From Bacteroidaceae bacterium (GTDB lineage: Bacteria; Bacteroidota; Bacteroidia; Bacteroidales; Bacteroidaceae), in NCBI GenBank assembly GCA_900765575.1, contig CAAFRW010000312.1, positions 1 to 6,875 on the forward strand: 6,875 nt of DNA, in the 5' to 3' direction. The notes under the pieces were generated by a model, which was not told where the DNA came from, did not search any database, and was given only the letters and a program-made list of their open reading frames with translations. Positions 1 through 6,589 of the stretch are shown one piece after another. How positions within the stretch are numbered: the stretch's first letter is position 1; each line of letters begins with the position of its first letter. Both the position numbers and the translations under genes were made by a program.

Positions 1-342
1 AAATAAAAACAGAGAAGCCGACCAAATTAACGATAGAATGGAAGACATGGTAATATTATGTGAAGCAAACGTTACGGCCAAATCAGCATCCTTCTGTCCG
101 ATAGCCTGCCCTATACTCACTTCCGACCCTACCTTATTCAATAATGAAATAGAGCCGGACATCCAAGTCAAAATCCCTACAGCCCCAATAGCCGCCACCG
201 CTTCACTACCAATACGCCCCACCCAGGCCATATCCGTCAGGCTATAAGCCATCTGAATAAAAGAGGTGGCCATAATGGGAGCAGCCAGCTTAAACAGCTG
301 CCGCAATATGGGTCCGTATGTTAAATCCCTAGTACCTTCCAT
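1..342 (-). CDS. MATE family efflux transporter, N-terminal part (cut by window edge)
   Basis: My reading of the minus strand from the ATG at 340-342 gives 114 open codons that continue past base 1. The protein begins MEGTRDLTYGPILRQLFKLA, followed by a hydrophobic helix with the segment IMATSFIQMAYSLTDMAWVG and then GSEAVAAIGAVGILTW. This is the usual N-terminus of MATE (NorM/DinF-type) inner-membrane antiporters, which export cationic drugs or metabolites in exchange for Na+ or H+. Three membrane segments are visible, at roughly residues 15-40, 48-68 and 97-114. MATE proteins are normally about 440-460 aa, so about a quarter is present. An in-frame ATG two codons upstream (346-348) is an alternative start. 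I prefer 342 because it leaves a longer leader after the putative -7 box at 365-372. The gene is divergent from the receiver gene at 748. Substrate cannot be predicted. Confidence 0.85.
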   Translation of the reverse strand, partial: MEGTRDLTYGPILRQLFKLAAPIMATSFIQMAYSLTDMAWVGRIGSEAVAAIGAVGILTWMSGSISLLNKVGSEVSIGQAIGQKDADLAVTFASHNITMSSILSLIWSASLFLF

Positions 343-364
343 CCACATTTTTACTTTGAGGATA

Positions 365-372
365 CAAAAGTA
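365..372 (-). promoter_or_regulatory. Bacteroides -7 box for the MATE gene
   Basis: On the minus strand the sequence reads TACTTTTG, matching the Bacteroides -7 consensus TAnnTTTG. It lies about 22 bases upstream of the preferred MATE start at 342. No clear TTG/TTTG -33 element is seen at the expected 19-21 bp spacing. It would give a very short leader. Confidence 0.4.
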
Positions 373-458
373 CTACTTTATTTCCTCCCTACCCACTCCA
401 TAAAGAATGAAAACTGAGAAAATAAAACCCTCTTTATGCAATTAATATGTAGATTTCG

Positions 459-489
459 TTGTTTTCTTACCAGTTTAATTATAATTTTG
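459..489 (+). promoter_or_regulatory. Bacteroides-type promoter reading toward the receiver gene
   Basis: TTG at 459-461 and TAATTTTG at 482-489 are separated by 20 bp. This matches the Bacteroides primary-sigma layout (TTG/TTTG, 19-21 bp, TAnnTTTG). Transcription would start near 496, giving a leader of about 250 nt before the receiver gene at 748. A second -7-like box, TAGATTTG at 516-523, has no partner at the right distance and may be chance or a weak alternative. Confidence 0.45.
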
Positions 490-544
490 CAGAAACGATA
501 GTTCACATTCAAAAATAGATTTGTGTTATCGTGACAAAAAACGA

Positions 545-733
545 ATGAATATGTTTGATAATCCGCATAGCAAACATAAATGGAGCACTGATACATCCTT
601 AGCACAAACAGGTTGTAAAGAAAGGAACGTGACCTATCCAACCTGCGCTATAATATCTGAAAAAGGAGAGAATGCCTCTTTGGAGATTAATGAACTCCTA
701 CAAATCCCCATACGTAACAAAAAGAATATATAA
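545..733 (+). CDS. doubtful small hypothetical ORF upstream of receiver gene
   Basis: A 62-codon reading frame runs from ATG 545 (in-frame ATG also at 551, possible TTG at 521) to TAA 731-733. It ends 14 bp before the receiver gene. The predicted product is small, hydrophilic and Lys/Asn/Ser-rich, with two cysteines. It has no signal peptide, membrane segment or motif that I recognise. In favour of a gene: it follows a plausible promoter on the same strand and is closely spaced to the next gene. Against: there is no recognisable family, and an 87-codon frame on the opposite strand is also open here, so low-complexity chance is possible. It could instead be an untranslated leader or a decayed gene remnant. 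The region 343-747 contains nothing else I can call except the promoter elements. Confidence 0.25.
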   Translation: MNMFDNPHSKHKWSTDTSLAQTGCKERNVTYPTCAIISEKGENASLEINELLQIPIRNKKNI

Positions 734-747
734 TAAAATAAAAGAGA

Positions 748-1128
748 ATGGAAACAGAAAAAGATGCGCCGATAAAAGTTTTAGTAGCAGAAGATACCGA
801 CAGTAATTATTTACTTGTCTACACTCTACTGAAAAAAGAGTATGATGTAAAACGTGCCTGCAATGGAGTAGAAGCAATTGAGATGCACAAGGCCTATCAT
901 CCGGACATCATTCTTATGGACATGAAAATGCCGGATATGGATGGCTTCACGGCAACCAGGAAAATAAGAGAGTTCGACACCGAAATTCCTATCATCGCCG
1001 TAACGGCTTTTGCTTTCGACCAAGACAGACAAAAAGCGATTCAAGCCGGATGCAACGACTATATGTCTAAACCCATATCCAGAGAGCTTTTGAAGGAAAT
1101 GATAAAGAAGTGGGCTCTTAGAAGATAA
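748..1128 (+). CDS. stand-alone response regulator receiver domain protein
   Basis: The 126-aa protein is a single CheY-like receiver domain with no output domain. After about 10 polar residues come beta-1 and the acidic pair E15-D16 (VLVAEDTDSN). D58 in ILMDMKMPDMDG is the phospho-acceptor. T86 in IIAVTAFAF is the switch threonine, and K108 in MSKP is the conserved lysine. All key residues are present, so phosphorylation should be possible. The AEDTDSNYLL start and the MSKPI end resemble receiver domains fused to the C-terminus of Bacteroides hybrid histidine kinases. I infer that it works as a separate phosphate carrier or sink for a kinase encoded elsewhere, or modulates a partner by protein contact. 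No kinase lies in the window. The start is set by the ATG following A-rich sequence, and the stop is TAA. It converges on rpoD, with a hairpin between them. Partner and output are unknown. Confidence 0.9.
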   Translation: METEKDAPIKVLVAEDTDSNYLLVYTLLKKEYDVKRACNGVEAIEMHKAYHPDIILMDMKMPDMDGFTATRKIREFDTEIPIIAVTAFAFDQDRQKAIQAGCNDYMSKPISRELLKEMIKKWALRR

Positions 1129-1174
1129 ATAGAAAATATCTTAGAAACAAAAGCCTACTTTAGAAAACCAAAAA

Positions 1175-1205
1175 GAGGGCGTCTACCTTTTGGTCTGACA
1201 CCCTC
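1175..1205 (-). terminator. hairpin terminator between receiver gene and rpoD
   Basis: GAGGG at 1175-1179 pairs with CCCTC at 1201-1205. Inside it GTC pairs with GAC and ACC pairs with GGT around a TTTT loop, with small mismatches between the blocks. On the minus strand the stem is followed at once by five T residues (complement of 1170-1174) and further T-rich sequence, about 22 bp after the rpoD stop, so it fits an intrinsic terminator for rpoD. On the plus strand the downstream tract is weaker (ATTCACTTTATTTCT), but the hairpin may also stop transcription from the receiver gene. Confidence 0.7.
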
Positions 1206-1227
1206 ATTCACTTTATTTCTCCAACTT

Positions 1228-2088
1228 TTATCCTAAATATGATTTAAGCAATTTGCTTTGTGGACTTGACCTCAATTTACGGATAGCTTTTTCTTTAATC
1301 TGACGTACACGTTCACGTGTCAGACCGAATTTATCTCCAATTTCTTCCAAGCTCATTTCGCGGTGATCAATACCGAAGAACGTTTGTATAATTTCCTTCT
1401 CACGCGGAGTAAGGGTGGACAGCGTTCTGTCAATTTCTTCTGATAAAGATTCACTTACCAACGAATGATCTGCCATGGGAGAATCATCATTCACCAACAC
1501 ATCAAGCAAGCAGTTATCTTCTCCTTCAACAAAGGAAGCATCTACGGATACGTGACGACCGGAAACACGCAAAGCATCAGAGATTTTATCTTCCTCTATG
1601 CCTAATTCTTCTGCGATTTCACCGGCGGAAGCACGACGTTCGTTTTCTTGTTCGAACTTAGCCAACGCTTTGTTGATACGATTGATGGAACCTACTTGAT
1701 TCAATGGTAAACGAACGATACGAGATTGTTCGGCTAACGCTTGAAGGATGGATTGACGAATCCACCATACAGCATAACTGATAAATTTAAATCCACGGGT
1801 TTCATCGAACTTCTGGGCTGCTTTTACCAAGCCGATATTACCTTCATCAATTAAATCGGCCAAACTAAGGCCTTGATTCTGGTACTGTTTTGCCACAGAT
1901 ACAACGAAACGTAAATTCGCTCTTACCAATTTGTTTAAAGCGGCTTCATCACCCTTGCGAATACGCTGTGCCAGTTCTACCTCTTCATCCACAGAAATCA
2001 GCTCCTCACGACCTATTTCTCTTAAATAAGCTTCGAGAGAGGCTGTTTCACGGTTCGTAATACTTTTGTTAATCTTTAGTTGTCTCAT
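1228..2088 (-). CDS. rpoD: RNA polymerase primary sigma factor (sigma-70 family, sigma-ABfr type)
   Basis: This 286-aa sigma factor directs RNA polymerase to housekeeping promoters. Region 1.2 is at about residues 15-50 ([17 protein letters not shown]). Region 2 is at about 53-120, including the core-binding [18 protein letters not shown] (78-95) and the -10-recognition part [16 protein letters not shown] (98-113). Region 3 is at about 126-200 ([15 protein letters not shown]). Region 4 is at about 215-275, with the helix-turn-helix [20 protein letters not shown] (246-265). The autoinhibitory region 1.1 and the large non-conserved region of E. coli RpoD are absent, as is normal for Bacteroidota. 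Length and the SKLLKSYLG tail match that group. The start [10 protein letters not shown] agrees with the family. Some Bacteroidota carry sigma-70 paralogues of similar length, so a secondary copy cannot be excluded from one window. It lies downstream of kdsD on the same strand with its own putative promoter. Confidence 0.93.
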   Translation of the reverse strand: MRQLKINKSITNRETASLEAYLREIGREELISVDEEVELAQRIRKGDEAALNKLVRANLRFVVSVAKQYQNQGLSLADLIDEGNIGLVKAAQKFDETRGFKFISYAVWWIRQSILQALAEQSRIVRLPLNQVGSINRINKALAKFEQENERRASAGEIAEELGIEEDKISDALRVSGRHVSVDASFVEGEDNCLLDVLVNDDSPMADHSLVSESLSEEIDRTLSTLTPREKEIIQTFFGIDHREMSLEEIGDKFGLTRERVRQIKEKAIRKLRSSPQSKLLKSYLG

Positions 2089-2113
2089 CTTCTAAAGTTT
2101 GGAAAATAGTGCG

Positions 2114-2121
2114 CAAAATTA
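2114..2121 (-). promoter_or_regulatory. Bacteroides -7 box for rpoD
   Basis: The minus strand reads TAATTTTG, matching TAnnTTTG, 26 bases upstream of the rpoD ATG. A TTG lies upstream (complement of 2137-2139), but the gap is only 15 bp rather than 19-21, so the -33 element is poor. No terminator hairpin is visible between the kdsD stop and this box, so readthrough from the kdsD operon may also reach rpoD. Confidence 0.45.
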
Positions 2122-2197
2122 CTATTTATAATCATTCAACGCTCATATTGTTGTAATAATATTCATTAATTAATCAAAATATACTCTTCTCTCCTAT

Positions 2198-3148
2198 CTA
2201 AATCATACAATTAAAGTAATCTATAATGCCTACAAGCTCTTCTTTATCATTCAAAACCAACAAAGAATGAATCTTATATTGATTCATCATTTTCTCCACT
2301 TCCGATATTTTGGTATCGCAGTGCACCTTCTTCGGCGTACGTGTCATAATGTCCTCAACCGAAAGTTCAAAAAACTTAGAACGGGAACGCTGCATCGCTC
2401 TACGCACATCGCCGTCGGTCACTATGCCTAATATTTTAGAACCTTGCATGGCTACGGCTAATCCTAATTTACCATCACTGATATGAATGATGGCTTCTCC
2501 CAGATTCATGTCAGGCGGCACAATCGGCAAATTATCTTTGTGCATCACATCCTTTACTCTTGTCAACAAACGACGGCCCAAACTACCTCCCGGATGAAAA
2601 CGGGCAAAATCTTTCGCCTCAAAACGGCGAACTTCCATTAAAGCACATGCCAAAGCGTCACCCATTGCCAAAGAGGCAGTTGTTGAGGAGGTAGGTGCCA
2701 AATTTAAAGGACATGCCTCCCGTTTCACAGCCACATTCAAATGATATGTCGAATATTGCGCAATCAAAGATTTCGGGTTTCCGGTCATTCCTATAATGGC
2801 AATTTTCCGCTCTATCAAATAAGGCATAAAACGAAGCAACTCATCAGTCTGTCCGGAATGGGAGATGGCCAATACGATATCTTGAGAGGTTATCATCCCC
2901 AAGTCCCCATGAAAAACATCCAACGGATTCACAAAAAAAGAAGGAGTGCCTGTACTGGCTAAAGTAGCGGCAATCTTGGCTCCAATATGTCCCGATTTTC
3001 CTACCCCCGTAACAATCAGTCTTCCTTTACATTGATAAATCAACTCTACCGACCTATCAAAATCATCCGTCAATTGAGGAATCAAATCGAGCAGGGCTTC
3101 GGATTCATCCCGAATACATTTAATAGCCCAATCTTTTATCTGACTCAT
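2198..3148 (-). CDS. kdsD: D-arabinose-5-phosphate isomerase (KpsF/GutQ/KdsD family)
   Basis: This cytoplasmic enzyme interconverts D-ribulose 5-phosphate and D-arabinose 5-phosphate, the first step of Kdo synthesis. The 316-aa protein has an N-terminal SIS sugar-isomerase domain (about 30-195) and two C-terminal CBS domains (about 200-255 and 265-313). Hallmarks are GVGKSGHIGAKIAATLASTG (48-67), SHSGQTDEL (96-104), APTSSTTASLAMGDALA (151-167) and FHPGGSLGRRL (184-194). The four residues linked to catalysis in E. coli KdsD (K59, E111, E152, H193) align with a constant offset of eight as K51, E103, E144 and H185, so the active site looks complete. E. coli KdsD is 328 aa, so length is normal. 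Its ATG overlaps the kdsA stop by four bases (ATGA, 3145-3148), which implies translational coupling with the enzyme that uses its product. The exact symbol could be kpsF or gutQ by homology. Context with kdsA favours kdsD. Confidence 0.93.
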   Translation of the reverse strand: MSQIKDWAIKCIRDESEALLDLIPQLTDDFDRSVELIYQCKGRLIVTGVGKSGHIGAKIAATLASTGTPSFFVNPLDVFHGDLGMITSQDIVLAISHSGQTDELLRFMPYLIERKIAIIGMTGNPKSLIAQYSTYHLNVAVKREACPLNLAPTSSTTASLAMGDALACALMEVRRFEAKDFARFHPGGSLGRRLLTRVKDVMHKDNLPIVPPDMNLGEAIIHISDGKLGLAVAMQGSKILGIVTDGDVRRAMQRSRSKFFELSVEDIMTRTPKKVHCDTKISEVEKMMNQYKIHSLLVLNDKEELVGIIDYFNCMI

Positions 3149-3900
3149 ACGATTGTTTTTATAACAGATTCCAATTTATTTAAATACAACATGTTCGGTC
3201 CGTCACTCAGCGCATTGTCCGGATAAGGGTGTACTTCAAAAAAATAGCCCGTAGCTCCAAATGCTTTGGCTGCCAAAGCCATAGAGGGAACAAATTCCCT
3301 ATTTCCTCCTGTTTTCCCTCCGGCAGCACCGGGACGTTGTACCGAATGTGTACAGTCCATAATAACAGTCGGAGTAAAACGCTTCATATCGGCAATGTTC
3401 CGAAAGTCCACCACCAAATTATTATAGCCGTACATATTGCCACGTTCTGTCAGCCAAATGTCTTGTCCTCCGGCCTCTTTTACTTTCTCTACAGGATATT
3501 GCATATCCAATCCGGATAAGAACTGGGCTTTCTTTATATTCACAATTTTACCGGTATGGGCAGCTGCCACTAATAAATCTGTCTGGCGACACAAAAAGGC
3601 CGGTATTTGTATCACATCAGCCACCTCCCCTACCAATGCGGCCTGATACGATTCGTGAATATCTGTCAATACAGGTAAACCATATTTAGCTTTGATGTCA
3701 CTTAACCAAGTCAAACCTTTTTCCAACCCCGGACCTCTAAAAGAATAAATAGATGTCCGATTAGCCTTATCAAATGAAGACTTAAAAAAGATATCGACAG
3801 GATACAACTCTTTCAAGCGTACCAACTCCTGTGCCACTTCCTCCATTAAAGAATAAGATTCCATGACACAGGGACCAGCTATACATATTGGTTTTCCCAT
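3145..3900 (-). CDS. kdsA: 3-deoxy-8-phosphooctulonate synthase (Kdo-8-P synthase), metal-dependent class
   Basis: This cytoplasmic TIM-barrel enzyme condenses phosphoenolpyruvate with D-arabinose 5-phosphate to give Kdo-8-phosphate for lipopolysaccharide. The 251-aa protein starts MGKPICIAGPCVMES. It carries the family blocks FFKSSFDKANRTS (38-50), FRGPGLEKG (54-62), LTDIHES (78-84), DVIQIPAFLCRQTDLL (95-110), LTERGNMYGYNNLVVDFR (150-167), DCTHSVQRPG (182-191) and FEVHPYPDNALSDGP (221-235). C11, H185, E222 and D233 fall at the same numbers as the metal ligands of the Aquifex aeolicus enzyme. E. coli KdsA has Asn in place of the cysteine and needs no metal. It is shorter than E. coli KdsA (284 aa), mainly because of a short N-terminus like that of the Aquifex enzyme. 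The start lies 10 bp after the GH28 stop, and its TGA overlaps the kdsD ATG. Confidence 0.95.
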   Translation of the reverse strand: MGKPICIAGPCVMESYSLMEEVAQELVRLKELYPVDIFFKSSFDKANRTSIYSFRGPGLEKGLTWLSDIKAKYGLPVLTDIHESYQAALVGEVADVIQIPAFLCRQTDLLVAAAHTGKIVNIKKAQFLSGLDMQYPVEKVKEAGGQDIWLTERGNMYGYNNLVVDFRNIADMKRFTPTVIMDCTHSVQRPGAAGGKTGGNREFVPSMALAAKAFGATGYFFEVHPYPDNALSDGPNMLYLNKLESVIKTIV

Positions 3901-3910
3901 TTTTTCTATT

Positions 3911-5503
3911 TTATTTTTCTACGCCCTTATCAGCAGCTTTCAGCTCCCCATAAGTGCAATCCGTAAATTCCGGTTTCACCGACAGGTCTCCTTTTATATC
4001 CGTTTCTACTTTACCACCCGGGACTTCAAATTTAACTCTGTCAAAAAGTACATTCCGGCTATCATCAATGGTAATCAATGAATCCCGGCTATAAATCGTC
4101 ATATTTCTTAAAGTAAAGCCATCCACATCCTGCAAGCGGATGAGATTTTTACAATGAGCTGTTACATTTTCAATCAGCACATTCTCTATCGGCGTTTCAG
4201 GTATGCCCACCGCTTTGATTAGCTGCGGACATTCTTCTACAATAATATCACGTGCAATAATGTTCTTATAAGAGGGGGTCAAAGGAGTTAACTCACGAGC
4301 CGGATGACGGATTGCCAAATCGCCGACAAATGTTTTACTTCCTAACATATCCCACACGAACGGTTGTCCGCTCAATCTCATACGGATACGTTCATAAATC
4401 AAATTTTCGCCGCCACCGCCACGATTACGACGCGTTTTAAAACGAAGTCCCGTACCGGTTCCTTCGAACACACAATCGTGTACGTACAAATTACGAATCA
4501 TTCCGGCCGTTTCACTACCGCAAGTGATACCTCCATGTCCCTTTTCGGCAAGACAATAACGGACTACAATATTTTCCGAAGGTTTATTCACCCGCATTCC
4601 ATCCTCACAACGACCTGCTTTCATTGTAAAGCAATCGTCTCCACAACTCAACGTACTATATTCAATCAACACATTTCTGGAAGATTCAATATCGATACCA
4701 TCCCCACGGGGAATTCCTATCGAATGTACCGTAATACCGCGAATAATCACTCCATCGCAATATACCGGAACAATGTTCCAGAAAGGCGTATTTTCTAAAG
4801 TAATGCCCTCTACCAATACATTTGTACAATTGATGGGCGACACAAACATAGGCAGAAATACCGGAGTACCCTTATTGCCGTCATACAAGCGTTCTTCTAC
4901 CGGGGTTTCTACCTTTATATATTCTTCCACTACCCCACCACGCATCTGACGCTTTTGGATTTCACATTGACGGTCGGGTCCTACTAACTTTCCTTTTCCA
5001 GTTAAAGCAATATGTTCCTGTCCGTTTGCATAAATCAAAGCACCTAATGAATAAACTTCTACACCTTCGTTACGAGTAAACACAGCTGGTTGATAATCTT
5101 TTATATCACCACTGAAATGCAATTCAGCTCCTTCTGCCAAATTCAAATTCACATGACTCTTCAACTCTATTCGTCCGGTATTCCACACTCCGGCAGGAAT
5201 CACAACCGTTCCACCTCCTTTTGCACTCACCTCATCTATTGCTTTCTGAATTATTGACGTTATCATCATCCCGGGTTGAGCACCATAATCAACGATAGAA
5301 ACCGATAAATCATTAAAAACAGGACGAGTAAACACAGGCATTTCGAAAGGGGCAGTAACCGGAGCAATCGTATCCGGCATGTTTAAAGCACCTACCTGTT
5401 CCCTATCCGGAATAGCAACTTCTACCGAAGGTGTTGTTTTACAAGATGATAATGGAATAATCCCCAACACTAGGACCCATTTTAGAACTTGTTTCGTTGT
5501 CAT
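3911..5503 (-). CDS. glycoside hydrolase family 28 (polygalacturonase-like) lipoprotein
   Basis: The 530-aa protein begins with a lipoprotein signal (MTTKQVLKWVLVLGIIPLSS then C21, lipobox LSSC), so it should be lipid-anchored outside the cytoplasm. The body is a right-handed parallel beta-helix of the GH28 family, which hydrolyses galacturonic-acid linkages in pectin (homogalacturonan, rhamnogalacturonan or xylogalacturonan). The barrel starts near VDYGAQPG (71-78) and GGTVVIPAGVW (97-107). Catalytic-type motifs are present: NTPFWN (238-243), GDGIDIESS (267-275, D268), the aspartate pair GDDCFTMKAG (288-297, D289-D290), GHGG (322-325, H323) and RFK (354-356). All three aspartates, the histidine and the Arg/Lys pair appear intact, so it is probably active. 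No acidic residues directly follow the cysteine, so I see no obvious Bacteroidota surface-export signal. It is the first gene of a tight run with kdsA and kdsD. Exact substrate is unknown. Confidence 0.9.
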   Translation of the reverse strand: MTTKQVLKWVLVLGIIPLSSCKTTPSVEVAIPDREQVGALNMPDTIAPVTAPFEMPVFTRPVFNDLSVSIVDYGAQPGMMITSIIQKAIDEVSAKGGGTVVIPAGVWNTGRIELKSHVNLNLAEGAELHFSGDIKDYQPAVFTRNEGVEVYSLGALIYANGQEHIALTGKGKLVGPDRQCEIQKRQMRGGVVEEYIKVETPVEERLYDGNKGTPVFLPMFVSPINCTNVLVEGITLENTPFWNIVPVYCDGVIIRGITVHSIGIPRGDGIDIESSRNVLIEYSTLSCGDDCFTMKAGRCEDGMRVNKPSENIVVRYCLAEKGHGGITCGSETAGMIRNLYVHDCVFEGTGTGLRFKTRRNRGGGGENLIYERIRMRLSGQPFVWDMLGSKTFVGDLAIRHPARELTPLTPSYKNIIARDIIVEECPQLIKAVGIPETPIENVLIENVTAHCKNLIRLQDVDGFTLRNMTIYSRDSLITIDDSRNVLFDRVKFEVPGGKVETDIKGDLSVKPEFTDCTYGELKAADKGVEK

Positions 5504-5543
5504 AAGTATATTTTAAAATTAACAGATTAAAGCTTTAAAGGCT

Positions 5544-5551
5544 CAAATATA
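5544..5551 (-). promoter_or_regulatory. Bacteroides -7 box for the GH28-kdsA-kdsD run
   Basis: The minus strand reads TATATTTG (TAnnTTTG), 41 bases upstream of the GH28 ATG, giving a leader of roughly 30-35 nt. No well-spaced -33 TTG is visible. As the only match of this kind in the divergent region on this strand, it is the best candidate start for the three-gene run. Confidence 0.4.
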
Positions 5552-5596
5552 TGCAAATTATTCAATTTGGATAGCATCTTTACCAATTTTATTTTA

Positions 5597-5604
5597 TAGA
5601 TTTG
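5597..5604 (+). promoter_or_regulatory. Bacteroides -7 box for the aldolase gene
   Basis: TAGATTTG matches TAnnTTTG and lies 44 bases before the aldolase ATG at 5648. A TTTG at 5566-5569 lies upstream, but with a 27-bp gap, longer than the usual 19-21 bp, so the -33 element is doubtful. The two -7 boxes of this 144-bp divergent region face away from each other about 45 bp apart, leaving room for a shared regulator site that I cannot identify. Confidence 0.4.
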
Positions 5605-5647
5605 TTGCCGATTAATGAGATATAAACTCTAATATTATTACAAAATC

Positions 5648-6586
5648 ATGAAAAACGCTTTAAAAAATCCGCTCTGCGGAATTATACCTCCATTGGTAAC
5701 CCCCCTAAAAGATAACGATACGCTCGACGTAGAAAGTTTGGAACGCCTCATTGAGCACCTGATTCAAGGAGGAGTACACGGTCTGTTCATATTGGGCACT
5801 ACCGGCGAAGAGCAAAGTTTAAGCTACCGGGTTCGCCAGGAAATGATTCGTGAAACATGCCGTATAAATAACGGACGTTTACCGGTCTTAGTTTGCATTA
5901 CCGACACCTCTTTAGTAGAAAGTATAAATTTGGCAAACATTGCAGCCGAATGCGGAGCATCCGGAGTGGTATCCGCACCTCCCTATTATTTCGCGACAGG
6001 CCAGCCGGAATTGGCAGAGTTCTACGAAGAGTTAGTACCTCAACTTCCTCTTCCGGTATTTTTATACAACATGCCGTCGCATACAAAAGTAAATTTCGCA
6101 CCGGCGACCATACACCGTATTGCCCAAAATCCACAAGTTGTAGGATTCAAAGATAGCTCGGCTAACACTGTTTATTTCCAGTCTGTCATGTATACAATGA
6201 AAGACCGTCCTGATTTTGCCATGCTGGTAGGGCCGGAAGAAGTAACGGGCGAATGCGTTCTGCTTGGCGGACACGGTGGTATAAACGGAGGAGCCAACAT
6301 GTTTCCCGAACTATATGTAAAAATGTATGACGCAGCCAAAGCCGGAAATCTGGAAGAAGTGAAACGCCTTCAACAATATATCATGCAGATTAGCGTCAGC
6401 ATCTACACAGTTGGTCAGCACGGTTCCAGTTATTTGAAAGGACTCAAATGCGCTTTATCGTTGTTAGGTATTATTAATGATGATTGTGTGGCTTCACCTT
6501 TCCATAAGTTCAACGAACCCGAGCGTGAAAAAGTTCGTAAGGCACTGGAACAACTTCCCATTCAAAACGGAAAGCTGATTTTATAA
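5648..6586 (+). CDS. DapA/NanA-superfamily class I pyruvate aldolase or dehydratase, substrate unknown
   Basis: The 312-aa protein is a full-length (alpha/beta)8 barrel of the dihydrodipicolinate synthase / N-acetylneuraminate lyase superfamily, which forms a Schiff base between a lysine and pyruvate or a 2-keto acid. Visible residues are GTTGE (50-54, T51-T52), Y114 in APPYYFATG, Y140 in FLYNMPSHT and the Schiff-base K168 in VGFKDSS. With E. coli DapA numbering plus seven, T44, Y107, Y133 and K161 are all matched. DapA's R138, which binds the aspartate-semialdehyde carboxylate, is replaced by H145. That argues against lysine biosynthesis. The neighbours, a GH28 enzyme and a probable sodium symporter, suggest catabolism: cleavage of a 2-keto-3-deoxy sugar acid, a sialic-acid-like sugar or Kdo. 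These options are inference. The barrel start GIIPPLVTPLK is typical, and the ATG at 5648 leaves a normal N-terminus. It is divergent from the GH28 gene. Confidence 0.88.
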   Translation: MKNALKNPLCGIIPPLVTPLKDNDTLDVESLERLIEHLIQGGVHGLFILGTTGEEQSLSYRVRQEMIRETCRINNGRLPVLVCITDTSLVESINLANIAAECGASGVVSAPPYYFATGQPELAEFYEELVPQLPLPVFLYNMPSHTKVNFAPATIHRIAQNPQVVGFKDSSANTVYFQSVMYTMKDRPDFAMLVGPEEVTGECVLLGGHGGINGGANMFPELYVKMYDAAKAGNLEEVKRLQQYIMQISVSIYTVGQHGSSYLKGLKCALSLLGIINDDCVASPFHKFNEPEREKVRKALEQLPIQNGKLIL

Positions 6587-6589
6587 TTT

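Noticed and set aside
378..641. 87-codon minus-strand frame in the MATE-receiver gap
   Set aside because: The translation is rich in Phe, Tyr and Cys with no motif. It overlaps the plus-strand promoter candidate and has no supporting promoter or neighbour on its strand.
2150..2175. AT-rich palindromic stretch after kdsD as a terminator
   Set aside because: The pairing is short and consists of A/T pairs only, with no GC stem and no T-tract in the right place, so I do not call an intrinsic terminator.
3229..3519. 96-codon plus-strand frame opposite kdsA
   Set aside because: It is antisense to a complete kdsA with all metal ligands. No independent coding evidence.
4364..4798. 144-codon plus-strand open frame inside the GH28 gene
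   Set aside because: It lies antisense to a GH28 coding region with intact catalytic motifs. Its translation is Thr/Ser/Ile-rich with no family resemblance, as expected for a shadow frame.
5566..5589. TTGG/CCAA inverted repeat as an operator in the divergent promoter region
   Set aside because: Only four base pairs match around a long spacer, which is too weak to support a regulator-binding site.
5893..6274. Short frames on both strands within the aldolase gene
   Set aside because: They are alternate-frame shadows of the DapA-like gene, which has a continuous full-length family match.
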